Shown here: piece after piece, positions 12,690-25,016 of the stretch | Position numbering within the stretch: the stretch's first letter is position 1 | Layout: every line of letters starts with the position of its first letter | NCBI GenBank assembly: GCA_963693315.1 | Contig: OY856186.1 | Coordinates: 76,420,042 to 76,484,041 of the forward strand | Length of the DNA: 64,000 nt | Origin: Diogma glabrata | Lineage: Eukaryota > Arthropoda > Insecta > Diptera > Cylindrotomidae | Reading direction: 5' to 3' | Notes under the pieces: model-generated | Databases searched by the model: none | The model's input: only the letters and a program-made list of their open reading frames with translations | Told to the model about the DNA's origin: nothing | Program-made: the position numbers and the translations under genes

Positions 12690-13300
12690 AATTGGACAGA
12701 AAAGCACATCTTGATGCATTGAATGAAACCTATAGAAGGAAACAAATTCGGGTCAAGAAACATTTTGCGGATGTATAGATACCACAACAGTAGGAGAGCG
12801 AGTTTATTTAGAATTTAAATAGGCCATCAAATTGATGAATGTAGGTTTTAAAACGGTTATGTTACTTGATTCAAAAGAGGTGCGGTAGTAAACATTGGAT
12901 TATGAGGATATGATTTTCGGATTTTGAGGTCAAAGGAGTGGCCAGCAGATTTTAAGTGTTTAATTAAGGTGTTCGTTCGAGAATGAGAATGTTCGAAAAT
13001 CGAGATATGTTTCTGAATTCTGGATTTTTGTTCCTGTTTTGTTTAACCAACATACCCGTAAGATCGAGCAACGGTAGGGGTTTGGTCTTTAACACTGGAG
13101 AACACAGGAGAGTTTAAAGAATTGGGGTAGGAGATGACGGAGTATAGGGAATTTATTCTTGCAAACATTTTTAGAGATGTATTCAAAACCGTCGATATGT
13201 TTAACAGAGTATCCACAGGGTTGACTAGGAAAAAATGGAGAGGGGGATCTGAGGATAATGAAAGGAATTGGTGGTTATTGAAGATCTTAGTGATCGTCAC
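12690..13300 (-). pseudogene. Penelope-like GIY-YIG endonuclease remnant
   Basis: On the minus strand the frame from 13300 ends in SYGYVG and is continued after a stop, partly in the next frame, by residues like KSRIQKHIS and then LIKHLKSAGHSFDL. This order (Y-V/I-G, a basic R-I-x-x-H-I segment, then a xALxxHxxxxGHxFDF-like segment) is that of the GIY-YIG endonuclease domain at the C-terminus of Penelope-like retroelements. A YYRTSFESSNI segment farther on fits the conserved Glu region. In PLEs this endonuclease nicks target DNA for reverse transcription. There are several stops and frameshifts, and no reverse transcriptase part was recognised upstream. Confidence 0.45.
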
Positions 13301-13319
13301 CAGCAGTGCTCAATGAACC

Positions 13320-14935
13320 AAGTATAACTGCATAGATCTAAACTGATGATTCTTTATATCGGCGATTTATTCACGCTGACACAGTTGGAGTTTGTTTAAA
13401 GAAATACAAATTATTAGCCACACAATAACAAGATCGAATAAAAATTATGGAATTAGTAGCAAGTTGAACAGAAAAACCTAAGCTCTTAGACAACAGTTAC
13501 CTTTAGCCTTACGCTTGATGACAATGTCGATGATGCGTTCCTTACTTCTAACATATCTTAACATGAGTTTCAACGATTAACGATTGCGCATGAGCTTCTT
13601 TGCATATAGAATTTGAAATTTCTAACAGCACATACGAATTTAGAAATTTTAATTTCATCCACCGCTTCGATTTTTAATAGCATTATATACTATGCGCTGT
13701 CCAACAAGCGATTTTTTGAAGAAAAAAATAAAAATTTCTGCTACAAATACAGATTGACATGAGAAAGAGTACGACTTTAAAACTATCACTTTGCATAACT
13801 TGCTAGATTTTCAGAACTATTTTTCATATCTTGCTATTTTTGGAAAAAGAAATAAAGTATCAAATCGCGATAGCCAACCGATTTAACTGTTATGTTCGGG
13901 TCTGCCACATTTTGCTCCAGTTCAAACCCTAGAACGACCCACATCCAAACACAATTAAGACGCAATTTGTCTAGCTTCTTATTTTAATAACTCCGAAATG
14001 AAACTCCGTTGGCAACGCTTTACAGCACAAATAATGGTAATCAAGTCGGTCAGTTAAAACTTTTTTTATTAATTTTTTTCAACAATAAAAAAAGTGGTGA
14101 CTTCAAAGTGGTTTGAATTTTCAAGCCAGTATAGAAAGTCAAGATATTTTTTTTGGTCGAACGAAAAAAGTTAAAAGTGTTTGCAATACTAGCTTGTGAA
14201 AACATAATGCGATATGAATTATTTTCTTGTGGTTTCTCGATTGAATGGGAATATGATGCAGCAAAAAAGAAATTTAAATTTTTAACGCTTGCAAAACCAA
14301 ATTTGATATCTTATTACAGATTCTGTTTACAATCTTGAAGTTATGAAGCTCTTTATTCTTTTCCTAGTATTTAAAATTTTTTCCTCGAATGAAGAACATT
14401 AAAATGCTACAGTTTGACCTATTTTATTTTTCATCTGCATCTGAAAGTAGGTTTTATCGATCAATTTTAGTCTCGATTTTTGTTTGTTTGTTTAAAATAA
14501 ATAGAAAAAAGGTGACAGTATGAAATAAGATACAACATACTAAGTTGCATCGAAATCAGACAGCGGGATATTAAATTATTAAAGGTTAAAACAAACAGGT
14601 GTAGGAGACTCCTACCACTTTGTTAAATATTGATCGTAAAATTGCCAGTTCTATTGTCTTTGGTCTTGCCTGACTGATAATATATATTATTTTAAAGGTC
14701 ATTTTATTGACGAAAGCTGTACTGAACAAACAAAATTGGCAAATCATGGAAAAATAAACTGTGACTTAGGCGACCTATCTCATTTGTCCAATATCACCGA
14801 AATTTAATCCATTATTAACAATGGATAAGCCTTGAGTCACAATACAGATGGCTTCATCATTCTGACAACCGAACATAAAATAAGAAAAAAATACCCGGAA
14901 ATTATAATGCAGAACTATAAAATTTGAGCGCACCA
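13320..14935. other. AT-rich interval, no gene seen
   Basis: The longest frame is 61 codons (plus, 14153-14338) and has no recognisable domain. No repeats beyond low complexity were noticed. Confidence 0.45.
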
Positions 14936-15352
14936 AATTTCATAAAAATTTGGGTTCTATGATAAAACATCACAGGGAAAAATCACATTCGAAAGGATGT
15001 CAGGTCGAAAATCACATGATATTTGATACGCGAAAAATATCATATCCTACGATCACACGCGAAAAAATATCACATCCTTAAATCACACGCGCTAAAAAAT
15101 ATCTAAAATCGCTCGCTCGTGTTTTTAGGATATTTTTTCGTATGTGATTTTAGGATGTGATATTTTTTCGCGTGTGGTTTTAAAATGTGTTATTTTTTCG
15201 CGTGGGCTTTTATCGTGTGATATTTTTACGCGTGTGATTTTAGGATGTAATATTTTCGTTATGTGAAATTTTTGTCTAGTGTAATTTTTTCGCTGTGATA
15301 CTTTCGACATGATATTATTTCGTGAGGGATTTTTCATGTGATATTTTATCGG
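14936..15352. repeat. Inverted minisatellite / fold-back array of ~30-bp units
   Basis: The left half (about 14970-15110) holds several degenerate copies of a roughly 30-bp unit in one direction, with core TCACACGCGAAAAAATATCA. The right half (about 15118-15340) holds six or more copies of the reverse complement, with core GATATTTTTTCGCGTGTGAT. The centre is near 15112-15120 (CGCTCGCTCG). The whole structure can fold into a long imperfect hairpin. The CGCG core stands out against the AT-rich surroundings. Tandem units arranged as inverted arms are characteristic of foldback-type elements. The reverse-strand frame 15125-15337 (repeated KITHxK/KISHxK) is a by-product of the repeat. Confidence 0.8.
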
Positions 15353-15549
15353 TCCACCAAAAATCTGATAGCAGTACCATGAAGTAATTAATGTTCAAAA
15401 AACACAATCGAACGATTTAACTTCGCCAAGAAACGCCAAGAACCGTCTTTTCGCGTAGTCCTACACTTTTACAAAGCTATAACTCGCACACAATATCAAC
15501 AATGCACGAAAATTAATTTTTGAACTTAACTGGATCTCGTTTTCAAATT

Positions 15550-15776
15550 TTTTTTTCTTTTTGTTTTTTTCTTTTACTTAACTAACCGGTTTAGGCTGGT
15601 GAAGCCCATATCACCCTTACATACTAACTTATGAACTACCATTACCAAATACTTAACATCTAAATCGATTCTGTAATTCTAATCCAGTAAATCCATATTG
15701 GATTTGGCCGGATTCGAACCGTCGACCTTAACGATGTATAGACTAGTGTTTAAACACACTCGGCTATACATCGCCG
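15550..15776 (-). mobile_element. SINE family B with 10-bp target duplication
   Basis: On the minus strand the element starts with a tRNA-like head: GATGTATAGCCGAGTGTG supplies an A-box-like region and GGTTCGAATCC (around 15711-15721 on this strand) a perfect B box. A roughly 150-bp unrelated body and an A-rich tail (T-rich here, 15550-15575) follow. It is flanked by identical 10-bp direct repeats TTTTCAAATT at 15540-15549 and 15777-15786, the expected target-site duplication. The head, body and A-tail order and the duplication together make the SINE call strong. No second copy was found in the window. Confidence 0.85.
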
Positions 15777-15786
15777 TTTTCAAATT

Positions 15787-18700
15787 GTAAATTTTGTTTT
15801 TATTAAAACAGACACTCTACGAAATTGCGTTGGCTATGACATCCGATGTGTATGTGTGATAGCGGTTTTGCATTTTTCAAACGTTTTTGAAACCATTTTT
15901 GTTAGAACGCATTTAATTAGTTGTGCATCTTAGGGTTTTTATTTTTATTAAAGACGACTTTTTATTAAAGACGAAAAAAAATTTGTCTGACAAATTCAGG
16001 AATTCATTTATTCAGATAAGTATATCAATGACTTGCTTGTACGGACATGTGGGTCTTAGTTTGTGAATAGAATGTCGTCTTAAGATTCTTTTTCTAGGAT
16101 CAAGTACTTTACCAGAATTTGAACAACAAGCAAAAAATGGAAATATTTTGATTTATTTATGCTTTTGTTTTTGCTTAGTACTAAAATCATCAAAGCCATC
16201 AAGCCCGATCTCGAAACGCCAGATGATTTAAGCAGCTACTAATATTTTTTATTGTCAGTAATGTTCCATATAGGAAAGAGCCCAACATTTTACACATTCT
16301 AAATTTTTTTTCACAAACCACGTTGGCACATATCATGAGAATGGTGATATAAATTAAGCGAATCCCCTGGATTAACAATTTCACTTTTACATTTCCTTAC
16401 ATCTACGTTACAATTTATATTTATTTGTGTTTTGAAGTTGCATGGCACTGTCAGTCGAGGTGTACATATATCATTAAACAAAGCTCTATGACTAATAGAG
16501 GCACACCACTCTATAAAAGGCACACCACTCTATAAGAGGCACACCACAATAAGTCTTTAGTTGAATATATAACGCCAACCTATTCAAAGTTGAAAAACTA
16601 AATCGAATCGGTCAAAGTCCGAGCATTTTATTTCATGTTTCTTTAACAATTAACCACAAACAAATTGACCACACCAACAAACAGTAGTTTAAGGAGAAAT
16701 ACTCATTTGCTATATTTTGGTTTTTCCTAACTTTATAGCCTAATCTTAGTAACTAATTACAGTTATTCTCGTTCGTATTTTATATACTAAACCTTAAATT
16801 AAAGTGTCTCTATACTTTTCATTTTTTCGTCTTGCGTTGAATTGAATTTTATTGGCATGCAATTGGCTTGTAGACTCACACATTACCGTCCTTTTTAGCA
16901 GGGATAGCGTAGTCGTCACAGATCACATGAAACTGTTAATCTCAATTGGGCGCCACTGTAACGAATATCACAAATTTTGGAACTCAATGACGATTTTTTT
17001 CACTGCGAAATGGTTTATATCGGTGAAAATTCATCGTCATAAAACTTAACCAGTTCTCTTACCTGCAGATGGTACTAGTTCATTAGAAAATATGACATTT
17101 AGAATTACCCAATACCAAACATAAGTTTAACGTCGAATAGGAAACCTTAATCCAAAATATAATCAATACACTCCATATTTCGGCAGTTATCTTTTCACCA
17201 TAACCTCACCCTTAATCATCCAAAAAGAAATATTTCCATTTTTCCAACCCACACATAAAAACTAAATGCTAATCAACTGAATAAAATAAAAACATGTTAT
17301 TTTCTTTTTTTATCTATTTATCGTAACATAATTTTTAATGTTGCCTTGCAAAACAAAGTTTTCAATTAAAGATTTTTATCTCATCAAGACAGTAGATTTA
17401 TGTTAAACATACTTCTAGGAGTGAGTACATACCCTCATACTAGATTCTAGAACAAGAAACGGAAATTAAATAATTCGGTTAGTTTCTGCCTTTTTTGGCC
17501 ATAAAAGAATGGGTTGTATAGTTTATGTTAGAGGTTTAATGTTTAATAATTTTTTTATCTTAAAAATTAAATCTTCATTGTATGAGTCTAGTTGTTGTGG
17601 TTTTTTCATTATCTTTTTTGGTCTTTAAAAAACAACAACAAATACAAAAAAACAAAACTATTTTTTTTTAATTTCGTTATATTAATTGTTCGGAGTAAAA
17701 ACCGTTTAGGGAAAAGAGGAAGAAAATTTTTTGGATGATTTTATTTTTCATGTGAAAAATATGTGAATCATTAGATGAGTTTTAATTGAAGAGAAATTTT
17801 GAAGGGGAGAATATGTCGTTTCGTGATGATGTAGAGTTTATACTTATAAATGATAAGAGCTAGTCTTAATGATTTCTGAGAATGATTTCAATTTATTTCG
17901 TTAATTGTGTTCAAAATAATTATCAAAATTTTCTTATTCATATATTCTGTCTAAAATAGAAACGAAGAAAAACAAAAAAAAAACATCTTGATTTACTTTT
18001 TTATGCTATAACCTCATCATTATCCAATAAAAATTCAAGTGTTCATAATAAACAACAAACACAAAAAAGTGAAGGAAGAAAAAAAACATTTTCAAACAAT
18101 ACAATCCACTTCAAAATTTCCTTTCTGTAATATTTTTTCTTATTTTTTTTCTCTGTTTTTCAATTCAATTTTCTCAATTGTTTGAGAACAAACGGAAATA
18201 ACTAAAAGTGGAATTTTATTGTTTGGGTGGAAATAGAATTTTTGGAAGATATGAGTGAATCTAGAAAATGAATTTACTGTTTCTGGTTTAGTTTTTATTC
18301 GACTGTTTTGATGAACAAAATAAAGCGATACATATATAAATAATAATAATAAAAATAATTTTTAGGGCGAATATTAAGTTTATCAAGATATATAAAATTA
18401 AATGAACATAACAAACAGACAGCGAGGAAGAGTCTACTGTTTTTTATGTGCTAGCGGTACCAAGTGTTCAGTTTCAATAACGAATTGTTGTAATTTTGAG
18501 ATGGAATCAACATTGAAAATCACTTACTTAGAATATTTAGCTAAGTAATACGATTTTCACTTTCACACATTGACATTCACATTCAAAATGGTCAAGTGTT
18601 TGCCAAAGTTTTACAATAAAACAATTTTGGTGTAATAGTAAATATGGAAATTCTACGACTCACAAAAGTCTTATCAGTAAATAAATCCTAAATTAAATTT

Positions 18701-21700
18701 ACGAATTAAGATCACAGAGATGGGTGCCATAGACAAACCATCATCAGTAAAGTATATAAAGAGCATTATACTCCTTGCAAACCAGAAAAAACTGAAATGG
18801 AAACCTAACAATTTCAAAATGTTCCAAATATGTACTGGAAGCAGTTCAATATTTTATGGCTCAATAATAAAATTTTTGTAAATCTAATACTACGCGCCAT
18901 TTTTTAACAGAACTATAAATATTTTTAGGAACTTAAGTTGATGGAACTACTTTGGCTTAGTTTTATTCTATTTTTCTTTGCTCACATTTTGTATCTGCGA
19001 GTTTATTTTAGAATGTTGAGATCAAGGTCCCCAATTAGAATTTTAAAGGGATTTGGTCGATTCCAGGTTAAGTGAGCTTTGTACTAATGAATTGAATGCA
19101 ATTTTCGTGGATTTTATTGAACAAGATGTCTGCTCCTATTAACCGCATAGTATTTATGAGGTAGCGATTAATTTAAAATATTACTTTTATTCTGGTTTTA
19201 TTTTAACATTAACTTCTGCTGTGAATTTGACGGTAGAATAGTTTTTTATGACACCAAATATGTCATCTACATATACTTTTCAAACCCTAGAAAACAAATC
19301 TGAGGATTTTAGGTGCTGTCTTAGCAATATAAATTCAGCAAAATCTCTATAAAAGCTTCTAATCGACTTTTTATGCGATAGTGAAGAATCTCTATTATCA
19401 CGTTTTTTGATTCAAACAAAAACTTTAACTCTAATTAGATACCAAACGAGCAAAACCACTTAAAAAATGCAGCTTCTCACATATACAATCTATTTAAAGT
19501 AAACCTCAAAGATGCAAAATGTGCATACCATTGTTGAGCATTGACATCAAAAGCATGTTTTTAACAAAAATTAAATTCAACAATAATTGAAGCACGTTTT
19601 CATCGATGGGACAAACCATGAAGCCTGCCGTAGTTTTTCAGAAGTATGCGAACGTATTTCTTTGATGGAGGTCTCACGACAAATTATTTTCTTCAAAACA
19701 TTCCGATTTGGTACTGCTACCGCATTAATTGTTAAAATTCTCCATATTGTTTCAAGTTATTCGATTCCTCTTTTGGTACTATGTGGAGAGGCGACGATGC
19801 GGTAGGTGATTTAATCAAACAATCGAGAATCTGATCAAAAAATAAGACACCGGTCAGCGTTAAATTGATGGATCACAGGACGGTTTATCAGCGGTTGCAT
19901 TTGCAAAGTTGCAGTTGCAATAGAATCAAACACACAATCAAATAAATATTTCATTAAATTATGTTCTAAATGTTGAAGATATTCCAATAAATGTAAATGA
20001 TTTAGCTGACGGTAGCATTTCAAAATTTTCAAAAATGGTATATTTTGGCACAATTGTGGGGACGTACTACACAATACAAAATATAACAATTCTCACACAA
20101 GCCGGGTATTATAACTAACACTGGAATAAGGCCAATTAATTCTTAAAGGAAGATTAAATTTCAGAGTTTGGCTAAAATCGTTGGTCTCATTATATGTGAT
20201 GTACGTTAATTGAAGACAAAACAAAAATGAAACACAAATAATCCAAATTTTGTAAAATTAATGATGATAATGGTAACAATAAAAACACTTAAATTTTTTA
20301 ATTACAAGCAAAACAAAATTACTAAATTGTTTCCCTAGCCTAGAATAATGACCATTTTTTATTTTATATAATATGCTACTAAGAGGTTTTATAAATTTTA
20401 AAGTTACAACAAAGCTCCACCCATTTGTTTAACGTTTGTTAAAAACATTTGAAAACGTAAAACTCTGTCGTTAAAAAAAAAATGTAACCAAAAGTACTAA
20501 TAAATGCATAAAACTGAAAATCCATAAAAAATGTGAAAACCTTAAAAAAAATATAAATGTTTTACTTGTTTTTCTGCTCAGTTGTTATTTTATGTCTTTC
20601 TTTTCTTATTTCAAATGAAAATATATTTTATTGACTTGCAATTTCCATTTTATTTCATCCTTTTGTTACTTCAAAAGAGATAATCTTAAATGGTCTATTC
20701 TTCTTAGTTTTAAGCAACAACAAAACAAAGGTTTTACGAAATTGGAAAAATATCAATTTTTTAGAATTTTATGTATACTTATACCAACAGAAAAATAAAA
20801 TCTAAAAATAAGAAAATTTATTTTTGAAAAATTATGTTATTATGAAATGTATTTTTTTTTTGTGAGTAATTGGGTTTTCTAAAGTGAACTCGAACAAGAA
20901 TTGGATTTGTATTCCAATAACTAAGTAATTTTATTCAAATTGTTATTATGTGATTTTCATTCGGATTAAGATTCAAAAAAAAAACTTTTGTTATATCAAA
21001 AATCGTGACTTCCAACAATTTATATAAAAATATTTTATTATTAGTGTAAAACAATCAAATAAATTAAATTACAACCAAATATTTTATTGATCAAACAAAA
21101 ACCGGAGAAGGATGGTTTTTGATTAAAATAGTTTTAGGACGACAGCTAGTATTGGTATTCTTGAAACTTCTTTTTTTTCGGTTTTAATTAAGTTTGAATA
21201 TTCCCACATTACGAAAATATAACAGAACCATTCCCATCGTTTTATACATAAATGTGAAAGAAATTAATAATATAATCGTAAAACGAAATAATTAAAGGAG
21301 GGATAATATTAGAATTAAAATAAATCAAGATTTATGTTTAAAAATCGTGATAAACATATATATTCAATGATTAGTATTAACACTTTATAATTCACTAGAA
21401 TTATGTTGTTCTACAGTTTTACATCATCAATTATTTTCCCCAAATACTTCTTCTTCATATTAAATCAAAATATAGGTCACATTATAAGAGAAGAAATAAA
21501 TCTTATGTCTTAATTGACATTTCACTGTTTGAATTTTTGTTTATGATATATTAAAGATGGTGTATTTTGTCAGTCCTGTTATTTCTTATCTCTTCCTTTA
21601 TATTTCCTGAAGCGATTCTAAATAGGAAAAAAATTGAACAATAATAATTAATTCAATAAGACAACCAATTGTCGACAGAAGTGAACATAAGACGATGATA

Positions 21701-22468
21701 ATAATAAATTTTAGTGGTTGGTTTTATTATTTTCTGTTTTTCTATTTCTATATTTAGGATAACATGGTTGGTAAGGGTTTAATTTAATAACTTTATTTTT
21801 TTTAATTTATACGAAATGTTGAAGGGATGTTATTGTTCTGAATGTAATAGGAAATAATTGAGGCTTAAATTTTGTTAACATTAGAGCAGTGAATTACTGA
21901 AGCATTGTCTTTGAATGGTATTGTTGGAAATTTTATACAGTTATAACATGTTTGAACTACAATTTTTTACTTCAAGGTATACACACCTTTAATTGTATTT
22001 TTACACTTTTGAACTATGAACATATCAAAATTGAGCAATTTTGTGACTTTAGGGTCAATCTGAGTATGTATCCAATGATTCCATGTTGCTTGATGAATTT
22101 CTGACATAGGTTTTATTATATCCTATCGCTATTTTTTACTATTTCTGATATTTTAACTAATACAAATACTAGGTAGTACTACTCCTAATATTTCTTTTCT
22201 TACATGCCAGGATTTTACCAGCTCTAAACCTTCAACTTTTAATTGGACATTCTTCAACTTGTTAGGATTTGAATAAGATTTTGCGTTTTAGATTGTTAAA
22301 CAACTTAGTGATTTCTTTTATTGGATAAAACGATAATGAATGTTTCACAAGTTGTTATAAATTAATGCTCATGCTAAGAATTTAGCCAGAACTGTTAACA
22401 CAGTTTGATTTTGATTTTTTATTATCTTTTCAAACATGTTATTTGACATACTATGAAAATAGACAAGC
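15787..22468. other. Long AT-rich interval without recognisable genes
   Basis: About 6.7 kb with only short frames of random composition. The one local structure noticed is a set of three tandem copies of GGCACACCACTCTATAA/G-like units at about 16498-16547. The stretch is heavily A/T-biased, notably at 17160-18420 and 20230-21850. It could be intronic or intergenic. Nothing in the sequence decides which. Confidence 0.5.
16498..16547. repeat. Short tandem repeat of a ~18-bp unit, three copies
   Basis: GAGGCACACCACTCTATAA, then AAGGCACACCACTCTATAA, then GAGGCACACCACAATAAG occur head to tail. This is a small minisatellite without obvious function. Confidence 0.7.
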
Positions 22469-22472
22469 ACAT

Positions 22473-23073
22473 GGGCTATTATTTTGAAAACGTACATCGA
22501 AAAAAAAACAACTATTTTTTAAAAATCTGAAATTTTGATATTTTGTTGGTATTGACGAAAGGAAAAAAGTGATTTCTGCTTTTATTTTTTGTGTACTCTG
22601 AATCGGAGTTATGCGCGGTTGAATTTTGAGGCTTTTTCACGTAGTTTTTGGTAATGGTGGCAATGTTTTGTGAATAGGTGCCACAAATTTCATCCGACTT
22701 ACGTATATTTTTGCAAGTAAAAAGGAAAATAATTGAATAATTGAAATAAGTAAGTTTAAAATTAATAACTTTTCTCTTTTCCGCTAGGCGGCGCGTAAAA
22801 CCTTGGTTTACTTCAAAGCTCATATCTCAAAAAGTAGGCTTTTTTTTTTTTTGTTTTTCACAAATTTTAAAGTAAACATATGCAGCTATGAAATTGAGAA
22901 ATAAAAAGTCAGCAATTCAATATGGATTTTTTCTTACGATTTTTTAAAGTTTGGTGTATGAAAAATTCACATGTGTTTTTTTATTAAGTTAATAATCCTG
23001 TACTAAATGTGGATCTAATAAATTAAACATTTCATATTTTAACACCTGCAATAAATTTGAACCATTTTTTGTG
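22473..23073 (+). repeat. Left terminal inverted repeat of the long-TIR element
   Basis: Reverse complement of 24404-25012. The inner boundary lies just after AATTTGAACCATTTT, where the two arms stop matching. The arm holds a T-run at about 22839-22852 mirrored by an A-run at about 24625-24637. Confidence 0.85.
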
Positions 23074-23254
23074 TATTTCTGATTGAGAAACAGGTTTTTA
23101 TTCAGAATAAGAATTGGAGATCCCAATGATCGAAGATTTTGTTATAATTTCAACATCACCAACACTAACATTAGAAAAAAACATTAAAAAAATATTTTTC
23201 CTATAAACATTATAATTTAATCAATATTATAAATAAATACATTAAAAAATTAAT

Positions 23255-24054
23255 TTATATATTTTTTTTTGCCTTTAAATTGAAATATTTATGATCATCA
23301 GAAAAAGAAAACATTTTGGCAATTATTTTATCGGGTGTAGTGTTATCCGGTAAAAAACGGTGGAATCCTTGAGTTCTTTGTTTTCTTCCAAGAAAATTTC
23401 GTAGATCGGTAGTCGGTGAGGGTCCATAACACCAACCGCTTTGATTTCTTAATTTTTGTCGATCCTTCTGTAATAGTAACAACATCTTTAAGGCCAGGCA
23501 TTGTTCTACTAATTTCCTCTGATAAGAAGTATGTTTGAATTTGTTTTACTATATTTTGTGACAAACTGTGCACTTGTTTGCTTTGAGGCCAACCGTAAGG
23601 ACTTACTGTTTCCAACAGATCCATGGCGAATTCTACCAGTCGTCTTGATGCATTAAATTCATCCTGGATACGTTGATTTGACCAAAATTTACGTGGTAGA
23701 GTTGTCAACACAAACACTTGTTTTGATTTACAGCTTGCATCTTTAAACTCTTTTTTGATGTATATTCACATTCCTCGTTTGGTGATAACACTTTAACTGA
23801 ATCTACTTGAAATATTCTTTGACTTATTGCCGATGTGACACTTGCAATTTTTTTATAACTTCCTGTTGTAATATGATTTTGTTTGATAGGAGATTTGGCT
23901 AACCTTCCAAGAACATTGTTAATATCTTCTAAAATGTCATTAAGTAGTTCAGAAACTGGTGGAGATATAGTATCAACAGAAACTGGTGATGGATCTAAAG
24001 ATGCTGGAGGTATTTGAATATTTTCGTTCGTTGGAAGATTTTCAACATCCTAAT
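23255..24054 (-). pseudogene. Broken core protein of the long-TIR transposon
   Basis: The minus strand from about 24054 gives a low-complexity, Pro/Ser/Asn-rich N-terminal part, then an α-helical-looking stretch. After a frameshift near 23740-23760 it continues as a 124-codon frame (23717-23343) containing TLPRKFWSNQRIQDEF, LLETVSPYGWP and LSEEISRTMPG. A further frameshift near 23400-23480 moves the tail into the frame of 23485-23255. The sequence has clear protein-coding character, unlike the flanks, and its position between the TIRs makes it the likely transposase or an associated protein. I recognise no DDE catalytic block, so either only the N-terminal part remains or the family is unfamiliar. 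No clear start codon was identified. Confidence 0.5.
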
Positions 24055-24403
24055 TTATAGAAATAATTCCACTATCCAATCAAGGCAATCCAATCAATAT
24101 ATATATATATACCTTTGAAATAGTTTTGACATAGGTAGAATCAGGCAAAATTAGGTAGGCACAATTTAATATATTTTGATTGGATGCAAGTATAATTTGG
24201 TCAAAAACCGTTTGTGGGCGTCATTAGAAATTTTAAATGTTAAAATTATGAGCCTCTAATGAGATTTTAATTAGTAAAAAGCGGCTGAATAGACATTTTT
24301 TAAAATAAATAAACATTTTACACACCCTTTTAATAATTTAAATTCCTTTATTTTACCACTTAACTTAAATTAAGTTTTAATAAGTTTTTAACCATTTAAC
24401 CGC

Positions 24404-25012
24404 ACAGAAAATGGTTCAAATTTATTGCAGGTGTTAAAATATGAAATGTTTAATTTATTAGATCCACATTTAGTACAGGATTATTAACTTAATAAAAAAA
24501 CACATGTGAATTTTTCATATACCAAACTTTAAAAAATCGTAAGAAAAAATCCATATTGAATTGCTGACTTTTTATTTCTTAATTTCGTAGCTGCATATAT
24601 TAACTTTAAAATTTGTGAAAAACAAAAAAAAAAAAAGCCTACTTTTTGAGATATGAGCTTTGAAGTAAACCAAGGTTTTACGCGCCGCCTAGCGGAAAAG
24701 AGAAAAGTTATTAATTTTAAACTTACTTATTTCAATTATTCAATTATTTTCCTTTTTACTTGCAAAAATATACGTAAGTCGGATGAAATTTGTGGCACCT
24801 ATTCACAAAACATTGCCACCATTACCAAAAACTACGTGAAAAAGCCTCAAAATTCAACCGCGCATAACTCCGATTCAGAGTACACAAAAAATAAAAGCAG
24901 AAATCACTTTTTTCCTTTTGTCAATGCCAACAATATATCAAAATTTCAGATTTTTTAAAAATCAAAAATTTAAAAATCAACAAAAAAATGTACGTTTTCA
25001 AAATAATAGCCC
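24404..25012 (-). repeat. Right terminal inverted repeat of the long-TIR element
   Basis: Reverse complement of 22473-23073. Between 24959 and 24990 it carries a few extra bases (AAATCAAAAATTTAAAAATC) relative to the left arm. The outer end AATAGCCC abuts the ACAT duplication. Confidence 0.85.
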
Positions 25013-25016
25013 ACAT

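Larger units (their letters stand above)
22469..25016. mobile_element. DNA transposon with ~600-bp TIRs and 4-bp duplication (ACAT)
   Basis: The left arm 22473-23073 and right arm 24404-25012 are inverted copies of each other, about 600 bp each with only a few differences. Both begin GGGCTATTATTTTGAAAACG when read inward. The arms are flanked by ACAT at 22469-22472 and 25013-25016, a 4-bp target duplication. The 1.33-kb core carries a broken minus-strand reading frame (23255-24054). The mirrored frames 22512-22823 (minus) and 24653-24958 (plus) are the same arm sequence read twice and probably not genes. Long TIRs with a 4-bp duplication are reported for Sola-type transposons, but I could not confirm the family from the protein. 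Confidence 0.85.

Noticed and set aside
15125..15337. A Lys/Ile/His-rich protein with repeated KITxxK motifs
   Set aside because: It is a direct product of the roughly 30-bp minisatellite unit.
15700..15776. A functional tRNA gene on the minus strand
   Set aside because: It is the head of a SINE with its own tail and target duplication. The arms do not pair as in a tRNA.
16852..17049. A 65-codon plus-strand frame as a small gene
   Set aside because: No domain, signal peptide or conserved context. Its length is within chance expectation.
22512..24958. Two paralogous genes encoding nearly identical ~100-residue proteins in opposite directions
   Set aside because: Both frames lie wholly inside the inverted terminal repeats and are one sequence read twice. 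There is no independent sign of coding selection.
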